Of a DNA stretch of 5,869 nt, positions 1-5,852 are shown piece after piece. The notes beneath the pieces were generated by a model. It did no database searches and had not been told where the DNA came from. It saw only the letters and a program-made list of their open reading frames with translations. Every line of letters begins with the position of its first letter. The first letter of the stretch is position 1. The translations under genes and the position numbers were made by a program. This stretch comes from Streptomyces violaceus (GTDB lineage: Bacteria; Actinomycetota; Actinomycetes; Streptomycetales; Streptomycetaceae). The stretch is taken from contig KL569204.1 in the NCBI GenBank assembly GCA_000715635.1, forward strand, positions 33,610 through 39,478, in the 5' to 3' direction.

Positions 1-1203
1 CCTCTTCAGGTCCCGGAACACCGTGTGCGAGGTCCGGGGCCGCACCTGCGTCATGAACTGCACCGTCAGGTCGCGGCCCGGGTCCACCCAGAACGTCGTC
101 GTCGCCACCCCGCTCCAGCCGTAGGCGCCGAGTCCGGACGGCGCGAGTGTGCGGGACGGGTCGATGACCACGGAGCAGTTGAGGCCGAAGCCGACCCCAT
201 CGTTACCCGGCTCGTCGTGGGCGGGACGGCTGCCGAAGGCGCGCAGGTCGGCGTTGCCGGGCAGGTGGTTGCGGGTCATCAGGTCCACGGTCCCGGGCGC
301 GAGGAGCCGGACGCCGTCGAGTTCGCCGCGGCGGCGCAGCAACTCCATGAAGCGGTGGTAGTCGTGGGCGGAGGCCACCATGCCGCCGCTGCCCGACAGG
401 AACCGCGGCCGGCCGCGCAGGGGCAGCCCCGGGATCGGCGCGATGCCGCCGCCCTCCTGCTCGCCGTACATCTCCGACAGCCGGGGCGCCTGCTCGTCCG
501 TGACGTGGAAGCCCGCGTCCGTCATGCCGAGGGGGCCGAAGATCCGCTCGGCACAGAACACGTCGAGCGGCTGCCCCGACACGACCTCGATGATCCGGCC
601 CAGGACGTTGCTGGCCACCGAGTAGTTCCACTGGGTGCCCGGCTCGAACTGCAGCGGCAGACTCGCGTACACCTCGATGGTCTCGGCCAGGTCGGCGCCC
701 GGCGGCACCGACGACTCCAGGCCGGCCGCGCGGTACAGGGCGTCGACGGGGTGGGTGTGGTAGAAGCCGAAGGTCAGACCCGAGGTGTGGGTCATCAGAT
801 GCCGGACGAGTATGGGGCCGTCGGCCGGGCGGGTCCGTAGGTCGGCCCCGGAGTCACTGACGTACACGCGGGGCTCGGCGAAGGCCGGCAGATGGTCGGC
901 GACCGGGTCGTCCAGCGACAGCCGGCCCTCCTCCACCAGCAGCAGTGCGGCGACCGCGGTGACCGGCTTCGTCATGGAGTAGACCCGCCACAGCGTGTCG
1001 GGCTCGACCGGGAGCCCGGCCGCGATGTCGCGCAGCCCGTGCGTCGCGAGGTGTGCGACGCGTCCGGTGCGGGCGACGGACACGAGGAAGCCCGGCAGCC
1101 GCCCCTCGTCGACCAGTCCGGCGAAGTGCCGGTCCATGCGGTCCAGCACCCGCGGATCCAGCCCCGCCTCACCCGGATCGACCTCTTGTCGCAGCTGTGC
1201 CAT
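1..1203 (-). CDS. Serine hydrolase, beta-lactamase/family VIII esterase fold (3' end missing)
   Basis: 401 residues are visible with no stop before the left edge. Relatives are usually about 400-430 residues, so probably only a few to a few tens are missing. The class C beta-lactamase-like (PF00144) layout is clear: the nucleophile motif S76-M-T-K79 follows the typical LWRVYS strand; a catalytic-tyrosine motif W192-N-Y194-S lies in a WNYSVAS-type context; and near the C-terminus G362-W363-S-G365 precedes a TTTFWVDP strand, as in EstB-like family VIII carboxylesterases. No signal peptide or membrane segment is visible at the N-terminus (MAQLRQEVDPGEAGLDP), so a cytoplasmic esterase or amidase is more likely than a secreted antibiotic-degrading beta-lactamase. 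The ATG start is supported by GGAGGA at 1210-1215, six bases upstream. The gene is divergent from the VOC gene at 1355. The substrate cannot be inferred. Confidence 0.88.
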   Translation of the reverse strand, partial: MAQLRQEVDPGEAGLDPRVLDRMDRHFAGLVDEGRLPGFLVSVARTGRVAHLATHGLRDIAAGLPVEPDTLWRVYSMTKPVTAVAALLLVEEGRLSLDDPVADHLPAFAEPRVYVSDSGADLRTRPADGPILVRHLMTHTSGLTFGFYHTHPVDALYRAAGLESSVPPGADLAETIEVYASLPLQFEPGTQWNYSVASNVLGRIIEVVSGQPLDVFCAERIFGPLGMTDAGFHVTDEQAPRLSEMYGEQEGGGIAPIPGLPLRGRPRFLSGSGGMVASAHDYHRFMELLRRRGELDGVRLLAPGTVDLMTRNHLPGNADLRAFGSRPAHDEPGNDGVGFGLNCSVVIDPSRTLAPSGLGAYGWSGVATTTFWVDPGRDLTVQFMTQVRPRTSHTVFRDLKR

Positions 1204-1354
1204 CGCTCTTCCTCCGTCGCGCTCGTCGAGGTGAGATCCGGCATACCCCGCCCGGACCGTGCAGGAACAGGTGAATGTCAGAGCTCACCGGTACCGTCGA
1301 ACGGGATGGCCGCAGCCTGTCCGAGATCAGGTCCGACACTCCGGAGAGCAGCTC

Positions 1355-1744
1355 ATGAGGATCCACATCACCAGCGTCTTCGTCGACGACCAGGAAAAAG
1401 CGCGGAGCTTCTACACCGACGTGCTGGGCTTCGTGAAGAAGCATGACGTCCCGGTGGGGACCGACCGGTGGCTGACCGTGGTGTCGCCGGAGGACCTCGA
1501 CGGGACCGAGCTGCTCCTCGAGCCTTCGGGCCATCCGGCGGTGCAGCCGTACAAGACGGCGCTGGTCGAGGACGGCATCCCGGCCGCCTCGTTCGCCGTG
1601 GACGACGTGCACGCGGAGTACGAGCGGCTGCGCGGGCTCGGGGTGCGGTTCACGCAGGAGCCGACGGAGATGGGCCCGCTCACCACCGCGGTGCTGGACG
1701 ACACCTGCGGCAACCTCATCCAGATCGTGCACACCAAGTCCTGA
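1355..1744 (+). CDS. VOC-family (glyoxalase/bleomycin-resistance fold) protein
   Basis: 129 residues, a typical length for a single VOC-domain protein with two beta-alpha-beta-beta-beta modules. Module 1 covers about residues 3-57 (ITSVFVDDQEKARSFYTDVLGF, then TELLLEP); module 2 covers about 76-126 (ASFAVDDV, then DDTCGNLIQIV). Compared with E. coli glyoxalase I, the metal-ligand positions appear largely substituted: Ile/Thr at the first, Glu56 kept, Ala/Ser at the third and Gln123 for the last Glu. A metal-dependent glyoxalase I activity is therefore unlikely. It may be a ligand-binding or uncharacterised enzyme of this fold. The ATG at 1355 is chosen over an in-frame GTG at 1259 because GGAGAG (1343-1348) sits six bases before it and the VOC domain begins immediately; the extra upstream residues look non-domain. 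No convincing promoter was seen in the 151-bp divergent gap. Confidence 0.9.
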   Translation: MRIHITSVFVDDQEKARSFYTDVLGFVKKHDVPVGTDRWLTVVSPEDLDGTELLLEPSGHPAVQPYKTALVEDGIPAASFAVDDVHAEYERLRGLGVRFTQEPTEMGPLTTAVLDDTCGNLIQIVHTKS

Positions 1745-1863
1745 GAGACACGGCTTAGGCCGCGGGGTGCAGGTCCGATGGCCGATGACTCCGTGGCGGT
1801 CGGCTTCCTAAGCTGCGAGACGGGTCGCCGTCGCAGCCCAGGACGCCACGAGAAGAGGTCGCC

Positions 1864-2274
1864 ATGCCCGTGAACGGTCGTAGCCACATCCGCGTCGCCC
1901 GTCCCTCCCGAAACCTCGCTGCGGCCGAGCGGTTCTGGCGCGAGGGGCTCGGGCTCGACGTGGTGTGGCGGGCCGAGGGCGGGGGCGAACCGGGGGAGCA
2001 CGACCTGCTGATGCTCGGGTGGCCCGACGCCGACTGGCATCTGGAGCTCGTGTACGAGGCCGCCCGGCCGGTCGAGCCCCGCCCCACCGAGGAGGACCTG
2101 CTCGTGATCTACGCCGACGGCCCGGTCCCGGACGATCTGATCACCCGCTTGGAGCAGCACGGCGGCAAGCGGGTGGAATCCCCCAACCCCTACTGGAACG
2201 AGTGGGGCGTCACCATCGAGGACCCCGACGGCTACCGGCTCGTGCTGTGCCGCCGGGGCTGGTCCAACAGGTGA
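1864..2274 (+). CDS. VOC-family protein similar to Bacillus YycE
   Basis: 136 residues with one VOC domain. The first strand SHIRVARPSRNL (7-18) and helix AERFWREGLGL are followed by WHLELVY (58-64). The second module holds LLVIYADG (79-86) and the strong signature NPYWNEWGVTIEDPDGYRLVL (108-128), which resembles the ENPYW-GVTIEDPDG segment I recall from B. subtilis YycE. His8 and Glu61 occupy plausible metal-ligand positions, but the last position is hydrophobic (Val127 region), so metal use is uncertain. The ATG is supported by GAAGAGG at 1852-1858, five bases upstream. It lies 119 bp after the first VOC gene in the same direction, so it may have its own promoter or be read through. It converges on the transporter gene at 2397. 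The function of this subfamily is not known to me. Confidence 0.9.
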   Translation: MPVNGRSHIRVARPSRNLAAAERFWREGLGLDVVWRAEGGGEPGEHDLLMLGWPDADWHLELVYEAARPVEPRPTEEDLLVIYADGPVPDDLITRLEQHGGKRVESPNPYWNEWGVTIEDPDGYRLVLCRRGWSNR

Positions 2275-2301
2275 ACTCCACGGGGCCCCGGATCGACTCC
2301 C

Positions 2302-2350
2302 TCAGGGGCGCGGGGAACTGCGCGATCAGCCCCCACTCAGCCGCACCCGA
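2302..2350. repeat. Streptomyces-type intergenic repeat motif with hairpin potential
   Basis: The segment GGGGCGCGGGGAACTGCGCG (2305-2324), followed by ATCAGCCCCCACTCAGCCGC, is a motif I recognise as recurring between genes in many Streptomyces chromosomes; only one copy is present here. It can fold: CGCG at 2309-2312 pairs with CGCG at 2321-2324, and the preceding GGGG (2305-2308) can pair with CCCC at 2330-2334 across a short bulge. It lies between two convergent genes, which fits a role as a bidirectional transcription terminator. A perfect 10-bp palindrome, CGGGGCCCCG, sits just upstream at 2281-2290. Recognition is from memory. Confidence 0.5.
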
Positions 2351-2366
2351 CCGATCCGCAGCCGGG

Positions 2367-2389
2367 CCCCCGAAAGGACCCGACGGGGG
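2367..2389 (-). terminator. Possible terminator hairpin after the MFS transporter gene
   Basis: CCCCCG (2367-2372) and CGGGGG (2384-2389) form a six-base all-GC stem with an 11-base loop, starting about eight bases beyond the transporter stop codon at 2397. No T-run follows on either strand, which is common for Streptomyces terminators. It could work with the repeat motif at 2302-2350 to separate the convergent transcripts. Short GC stems arise easily in DNA of this composition, so support is modest. Confidence 0.35.
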
Positions 2390-2396
2390 GGTGGCC

Positions 2397-3755
2397 TCAA
2401 GCCGTCACCTTCTCCGGCTGCACAGTTCCCCGAGCGGCACGCTCACCGAGCACCTCCGTGGGAACCCGGTTCGTCTCACGCGCGGACAGCGCCGCGATCA
2501 CCGGCGGCACGCACAGCGCCGCCGTGAACAGCGCCACCGCCGACCAGTCGTCGCCGTCCGGCCCGGCGATCTGCGCGGCGAACGTCACCGCGAAACCGGC
2601 CGCGGCGAAACCGATCTGCGTGCCGATGGCCACGCCGGACAGCCGGACCCGGGTCGTGAACATCTCGCCGTAGAAGGCGGGCCACACCCCGTTCGCGGCG
2701 CTGTAGACCACGCCGAAGCAGAGGACGCCCGTCAGGAACGTCAGCGGGTAGGAGCCCGTGGAGACGGCCCACAGGTAAAGGAACATCGTCACCGCGCTGC
2801 CGGCCGCACCGATCAGGAACACCGGGCGGCGGCCGATCCGGTCGGACAGCGTGGCCCACAGCGGGATCGCGGCGAGTGCGACGACATTGGCCAGGGCGCC
2901 CACCCACAGCATGGCGGTACGAGACATGCCGACCGCGTCGCTGGTGGCGTACGCGAGCGCCCACACGGTGAAGATGGTGCTGACCGAGGCGATGAGCGCG
3001 CCCGCGATCACCCGCAGCACATCCGCCCAGTGCTCGCGCATCAGCACCACCAGCGGCAGCTTGACGACGCCCTCCTCGGCGGCCTGCTGCGCGAAGGCCG
3101 GGGTCTCGTCCAGCTTGCGCCGGATGACGTAGCCGACGACGGCGACGCCGACGCTCAGCCAGAACGGCACCCGCCAGCCCCACGACAGCAACTGCTCCTC
3201 GGGCAGCGCGGCGACCGGGATGAAGACCAGCGTGGCCAGCAGCTGGCCGCCCTGTGTGCCGCTGAGGGTGAAACTGGTGAAGAAGCCTCGCCGGCCCGGT
3301 GGCGCGTGTTCCAGCGTCATGGAGTTGGCGCTGGCCTGTTCGCCCGCGGCCGAGATGCCCTGGAGCACCCGGCACAGCACCAGCAGGACCGGGGCGAGGA
3401 TGCCGACCTGGCCACGGGTGGGCAGACAGCCGATGAGGAACGTCGACAGGCCCATCAGCATCAGCGTGAAGACCATGATCTTCTTGCGGCCGAGCTTGTC
3501 CCCGAAATGCCCGAGGACCAGCGCGCCGACCGGGCGGGCGGCGTACGCGACGCCGAACGTGGCCAGCGACAGCAGGGTCGCGGTGGCCGGGTCGGACTCG
3601 TCGAAGAACACGGCGGGGAAGATCAGCGCGGCGGCACTGCCGTAGATGAAGAAGTCGTAGTACTCCAGTGCGCTGCCGATCCAGGCGGCGGTCGCGGCTT
3701 TCCTTGGCTGACCGGGTGGGGCGGCGGCCCCTTGGGGCTTGGCGGGGACGGACAC
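2397..3755 (-). CDS. MFS transporter, metabolite:H+ symporter (MHS) family, ShiA-like; probable shikimate/quinate uptake
   Basis: 452 residues, the usual length for 12-helix MHS-family symporters of the inner membrane. The family opening GSALEYYDFFIYGSAAAL (27-44) leads into helix 1. The loop 2-3 motif is G82-H-F-G-D86-K-L-G-R-K-K92, the half-repeat copy is LSDRIGRRP (303-311), and the central GWRVPFWLS (193-201) is typical of the MHS group (ShiA, KgtP, ProP relatives). Substrate is inferred from the neighbouring quinate/shikimate enzymes, not from binding residues; dicarboxylate, aromatic acid or betaine transporters share these motifs. The GTG start is supported by AAGGAG (3761-3766), five bases upstream. 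It follows tetR in the same direction after a 162-bp gap that holds its own candidate promoter and operator. A proton-coupled import mechanism is family knowledge. Confidence 0.88.
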   Translation of the reverse strand: MSVPAKPQGAAAPPGQPRKAATAAWIGSALEYYDFFIYGSAAALIFPAVFFDESDPATATLLSLATFGVAYAARPVGALVLGHFGDKLGRKKIMVFTLMLMGLSTFLIGCLPTRGQVGILAPVLLVLCRVLQGISAAGEQASANSMTLEHAPPGRRGFFTSFTLSGTQGGQLLATLVFIPVAALPEEQLLSWGWRVPFWLSVGVAVVGYVIRRKLDETPAFAQQAAEEGVVKLPLVVLMREHWADVLRVIAGALIASVSTIFTVWALAYATSDAVGMSRTAMLWVGALANVVALAAIPLWATLSDRIGRRPVFLIGAAGSAVTMFLYLWAVSTGSYPLTFLTGVLCFGVVYSAANGVWPAFYGEMFTTRVRLSGVAIGTQIGFAAAGFAVTFAAQIAGPDGDDWSAVALFTAALCVPPVIAALSARETNRVPTEVLGERAARGTVQPEKVTA

Positions 3756-3829
3756 GGCGGCTCCTTAGCGGGCTCCACCCTAGGCGGAGTGAGACGAACG
3801 GCGAGCAGAGAGGGCGGGCCGGATCGCGG

Positions 3830-3853
3830 CTAATTAACCCACTGGGTAGTTAG
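3830..3853. promoter_or_regulatory. Candidate TetR operator upstream of the MFS gene
   Basis: An AT-rich 24-bp imperfect dyad with outer arms CTAA (3830-3833) and TTAG (3850-3853); 8 of 12 symmetric pairs match. Inside it lies ACCCACTGGGT (3837-3847), an 11-bp palindrome with perfect five-base arms. When reverse-complemented it agrees at 16 of 24 positions with the dyad at 4686-4709, including both CTAA/TTAG ends. It lies about 75 bp upstream of the transporter start and just downstream of its candidate promoter, a position suited to repression. That the neighbouring TetR protein binds it is inference. Confidence 0.55.
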
Positions 3854-3869
3854 TAGGGGATGGCCAGTG

Positions 3870-3898
3870 ATGCTGCGCCCGTGTGCCGCCGGTGTCAA
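3870..3898 (-). promoter_or_regulatory. Candidate promoter for the MFS transporter gene
   Basis: On the minus strand a perfect -35 hexamer TTGACA (3898 to 3893) is followed after 17 bases by CAGCAT (3875 to 3870), a weak -10 that keeps the A at position 2 and the AT at positions 5-6. Transcription would start near 3863, leaving a leader of about 108 bases that contains the dyad at 3830-3853. The -35 lies about 20 bp past the tetR stop codon, so the transporter can be expressed independently of tetR. The weak -10 is the main doubt. Confidence 0.4.
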
Positions 3899-3917
3899 GG
3901 GTTCGCGCGCCCGACGT

Positions 3918-4589
3918 TCAGTCCGCCGTGCGCTCCGCCGTGAGATACGCGATCACCATGTCGCCCAGCATGGCGCGGTAGTGCGCGCGCTGCGCCGGGT
4001 CCAGCAGGTCGCGGCCGAACAGCGCGCCGAAGGTGTGCCGGTTGGAGACCCGGAAGAAGCAGTAGGAGGAGATCATCGCGTGCAGGTCGACGGCGTCGAC
4101 GTCGGCCGTGAACAGACCCGACTCCTGGCCCGACGTCAGGATCCGGCGGATCACGTCGAGGGCGGGGGAGCCGATCTTGCCGAGCTTCTCGGAGGCGGCG
4201 ATGTGCTGCGCGCCGTGGATGTTCTCGATGCTGACCAGGCGGATGAAGTCCGGGTGCTGCTCGTGGTGGTCGAAGGTCACCTCGGCCAGGCGCCTGATCG
4301 CCGCCACCGGGTCCAGATGGTCGACGTCGAGCTGCTGCTCGGCCTCCCGGATCACGCCGTACGCCCGCTCCAGCACGGTTGTGAACAGCTGTTCCTTGCC
4401 GCCGAAGTAGTAGTAGATCATCCGCTTCGTGGTGCGGGTGCGGGCGGCGATCTCGTCCACCCGGGCCCCGTCGTAGCCGGCCCGCGCGAACTCCTGTGTG
4501 GCGACGTCGAGGATCTCGGCCTGGGTGCGGGCGGCGTCACGGATGCGCTCGCGCTCGCCAGGACGTGCCGGTTCTTCGACGCTGGTCAT
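3918..4589 (-). CDS. TetR/AcrR-family transcriptional regulator, probable local repressor of the quinate/shikimate genes
   Basis: 223 residues. The N-terminal TetR DNA-binding domain is clear: helix AEILDVATQEFARAGYDGA (24-42), helix-turn-helix about 43-62 (VDEIAARTRTTKRMIYYYF), then the GGKEQLF hallmark (63-69). The C-terminal effector and dimerisation part (about 80-220) contains FDHHEQHPDFIRLVSIEN (106-123), as in regulators with a TetR_C-type domain. The N-terminus carries about 20 extra polar residues. The ATG start is supported by GAAGGA (4595-4600), five bases upstream. A minus-strand TAGAAT at 4624-4629 is a possible -10, but I see no good -35. The gene is divergent from the dehydrogenase, with the 24-bp dyad at 4686-4709 between them, the classic arrangement of an autoregulating TetR repressor. 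The ligand is unknown; a pathway intermediate such as quinate, shikimate, 3-dehydroshikimate or protocatechuate is a reasonable guess. Confidence 0.9.
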   Translation of the reverse strand: MTSVEEPARPGERERIRDAARTQAEILDVATQEFARAGYDGARVDEIAARTRTTKRMIYYYFGGKEQLFTTVLERAYGVIREAEQQLDVDHLDPVAAIRRLAEVTFDHHEQHPDFIRLVSIENIHGAQHIAASEKLGKIGSPALDVIRRILTSGQESGLFTADVDAVDLHAMISSYCFFRVSNRHTFGALFGRDLLDPAQRAHYRAMLGDMVIAYLTAERTAD

Positions 4590-4676
4590 CAGGTTCCTTC
4601 GGGCGGAGGGTCCGGTGCCGGTGATTCTAGAAGCAGCGGCCCGCGCCCGACGGGGGCTTCCCGCGACCGGGCTCGG

Positions 4677-4707
4677 CTGATATAGCTAACGTACTAGTTC
4701 GTACATT
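4677..4707 (+). promoter_or_regulatory. Candidate promoter for the dehydrogenase-dehydratase operon
   Basis: CTGATA (4677-4682; four of six match TTGACA) and TACATT (4702-4707; fits the TANNNT -10 form) are separated by 19 bases, slightly long. Transcription would begin near 4714, just upstream of the GGGAGG ribosome-binding site (4720-4725). The spacer and -10 are almost entirely inside the dyad at 4686-4709, so a repressor bound there would block RNA polymerase. The hexamers are imperfect, so the exact assignment is tentative. Confidence 0.4.
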
Positions 4708-4709
4708 AG
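4686..4709. promoter_or_regulatory. Candidate TetR operator in the tetR/dehydrogenase divergent region
   Basis: Two nine-base arms, CTAACGTAC (4686-4694) and GTACATTAG (4701-4709), flank a six-base spacer TAGTTC; 8 of 9 arm pairs match. A second, overlapping dyad, ACGTACTAGTTCGT (4689-4702 region, centred on the perfect palindrome ACTAGT at 4693-4698), pairs 6 of 7. The block stands out as AT-rich within very GC-rich DNA. It ends about 21 bp before the dehydrogenase start and lies about 97 bp upstream of tetR. A related dyad lies before the transporter gene (3830-3853). The presence of two overlapping centres could allow two dimers to bind; this is inference. Confidence 0.65.
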
Positions 4710-4730
4710 TGAGCTGCTCGGGAGGCCCGT

Positions 4731-5606
4731 GTGCCCAAGGACTCGTATCTCGTCGGACTGATCGGTTCCGGCATCGGCCCCTCGCTCAGTCCGGCGCTGC
4801 ACGAGCGGGAGGCCGACCGCCAGGGACTGCGCCTGCTGTACCGGCTCATCGACATCGACCCGCTCGGGGTGCCGTCCGAGGCGGTGGGCGATCTGGTGCG
4901 TGCCGCCCGTGACCTGGGCTTCGACGGGCTCAACATCACGCATCCCTGCAAGCAGCTCGTCATCGAGCACCTGGACGCGCTCGCCCCGCAGGCCGAGGCG
5001 CTGGGCGCGGTCAACACCGTCGTCTTCGAGGACGGCCGCGCCGTCGGCCACAACACGGACGTCACCGGCTTCGCCGCGTCCTTCGCGCGCGGACTGCCCG
5101 ACGCACCCCTGGAGCGGGTCGTGCAGCTGGGCGCCGGCGGTGCGGGCGCGGCCGTCGCGCACGCCACGCTGACCCTCGGCGCCGAGCGGGTCACCGTCGT
5201 CGACGCCCTGCCCGAACGGGCCGCCGCCCTGGCCGGATCCCTGAACCGCGCCTTCGGTCAGGGCCGTGCGGCCGCCGCGCCCCCGCAGCGGCAGGCCGAG
5301 CTCCTCGCGCACGCCGACGGCATCGTCCACGCCACGCCCACCGGCATGGCGGCCCACCCCGGCCTGCCCCTGCCCGCCGACCTGCTCCACCCGGGGCTGT
5401 GGGTCGCCGAGGTGGTCTACCGCCCGCTGGAGACCGAACTGCTGCGCACCGCCCGCGCGCTGGGCTGCGCCACCCTCGACGGCGGTGGCATGGCCGCCTT
5501 CCAGGCCGCCGACGCGTTCCGCCTGTTCACCGGGCGGGAACCCGACGCCGCACGGATGCTGACGGACCTGACCGAACTGGCCGGGGTCGTAGGGGCACCG
5601 AACTAG
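4731..5606 (+). CDS. Quinate/shikimate dehydrogenase (NAD-type, QsuD-like member of the AroE family)
   Basis: 291 residues. It would oxidise shikimate to 3-dehydroshikimate and/or quinate to 3-dehydroquinate in the cytoplasm. The substrate domain has S18-L-S20-P, N68-I-T70-H-P-C-K74 with the catalytic Lys74, and N108-T-D110 with the catalytic Asp110. The Rossmann domain has G134-A-G-G-A-G139, and Asp158 ends the second beta strand (VTVVD), where NADP-dependent AroE has an NRT-type motif. The acidic residue argues for NAD and a catabolic role. HATPTGM (200-206), VVYRPLE (228-234) and GGGMAAFQAADAFRLFTG (251-268, Gln258) complete the family signature. Overall it resembles the Corynebacterium glutamicum quinate/shikimate dehydrogenase as I remember it. 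The GTG start has GGGAGG at 4720-4725, five bases upstream. It leads an operon with the dehydratase 14 bp downstream. A biosynthetic AroE is less likely given NAD-type residues and context. Confidence 0.88.
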   Translation: MPKDSYLVGLIGSGIGPSLSPALHEREADRQGLRLLYRLIDIDPLGVPSEAVGDLVRAARDLGFDGLNITHPCKQLVIEHLDALAPQAEALGAVNTVVFEDGRAVGHNTDVTGFAASFARGLPDAPLERVVQLGAGGAGAAVAHATLTLGAERVTVVDALPERAAALAGSLNRAFGQGRAAAAPPQRQAELLAHADGIVHATPTGMAAHPGLPLPADLLHPGLWVAEVVYRPLETELLRTARALGCATLDGGGMAAFQAADAFRLFTGREPDAARMLTDLTELAGVVGAPN

Positions 5607-5620
5607 AGAGAGGTACCGAC

Positions 5621-5852
5621 GTGCGTACGTCCATCGCCACCGTCTCCCTCAGCGGATCCCTCACCGGGAAACTCGACGCCGCGGCCCGGGCCGGCTTCGA
5701 CGGGGTGGAGATCTTCGAGAACGATCTGCTGGCCAGCCCCCTCACCCCCGAGGACATCCGCGCCCGCTGTGCCGACCTCGGCCTCACCGTCGACCTCTTC
5801 CAGCCGATGCGGGACATCGAGGCCGTGCCCGAGGCCGAGTTCGCCCGGAACC
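5621..5852 (+). CDS. QuiC-type 3-dehydroshikimate dehydratase, N-terminal fragment (cut by contig end)
   Basis: Only the first 77 codons are genomic. They begin MRTSIATVSLSGSLTGKL and continue AGFDGVEIFENDLL (24-37), CADLGLTVDLFQPMRD (50-65) and PEAEFARN (70-77). This is the opening beta/alpha unit of a TIM-barrel sugar-phosphate isomerase/epimerase-like domain, and specifically the start of the long two-domain proteins in which this barrel is fused to a 4-hydroxyphenylpyruvate-dioxygenase-like domain. Pseudomonas QuiC-type enzymes of that class convert 3-dehydroshikimate to protocatechuate with a divalent metal. The GTG start has GAGAGG (5608-5613), seven bases upstream, and lies 14 bp after the dehydrogenase stop, so the two are very probably co-transcribed. 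The remaining gene, including whether the second domain is present, is beyond the contig. A hydroxypyruvate isomerase-like protein is the alternative, less likely given the ATVSLSG start and context. Confidence 0.82.

Noticed and set aside
25..1244. Several open frames of 65-271 codons overlapping the serine hydrolase on both strands.
   Set aside because: The SxxK, WNYS and GWSG motifs all fall in a single minus-strand frame with a good ribosome-binding site, so the others are shadows.
1259..1354. In-frame upstream GTG start for the first VOC gene, adding 32 residues.
   Set aside because: The added residues do not belong to the VOC domain, no Shine-Dalgarno precedes that GTG, and the ATG at 1355 has a well-placed GGAGAG.
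1754..1812. CTTAGG (1754-1759) and CCTAAG (1807-1812), an inverted pair before the second VOC gene.
   Set aside because: Arms are only six bases and 47 bases apart, with no extension and no resemblance to the CTAA-N16-TTAG dyads; chance is a sufficient explanation.
1965..3833. A 622-codon open frame on the plus strand spanning the second VOC gene and the whole antisense of the transporter.
   Set aside because: It overlaps two well-supported genes, its product is low-complexity (Arg/Gly/Gln/Asp-rich) without any domain, and long stop-free antisense frames are expected at this GC content.
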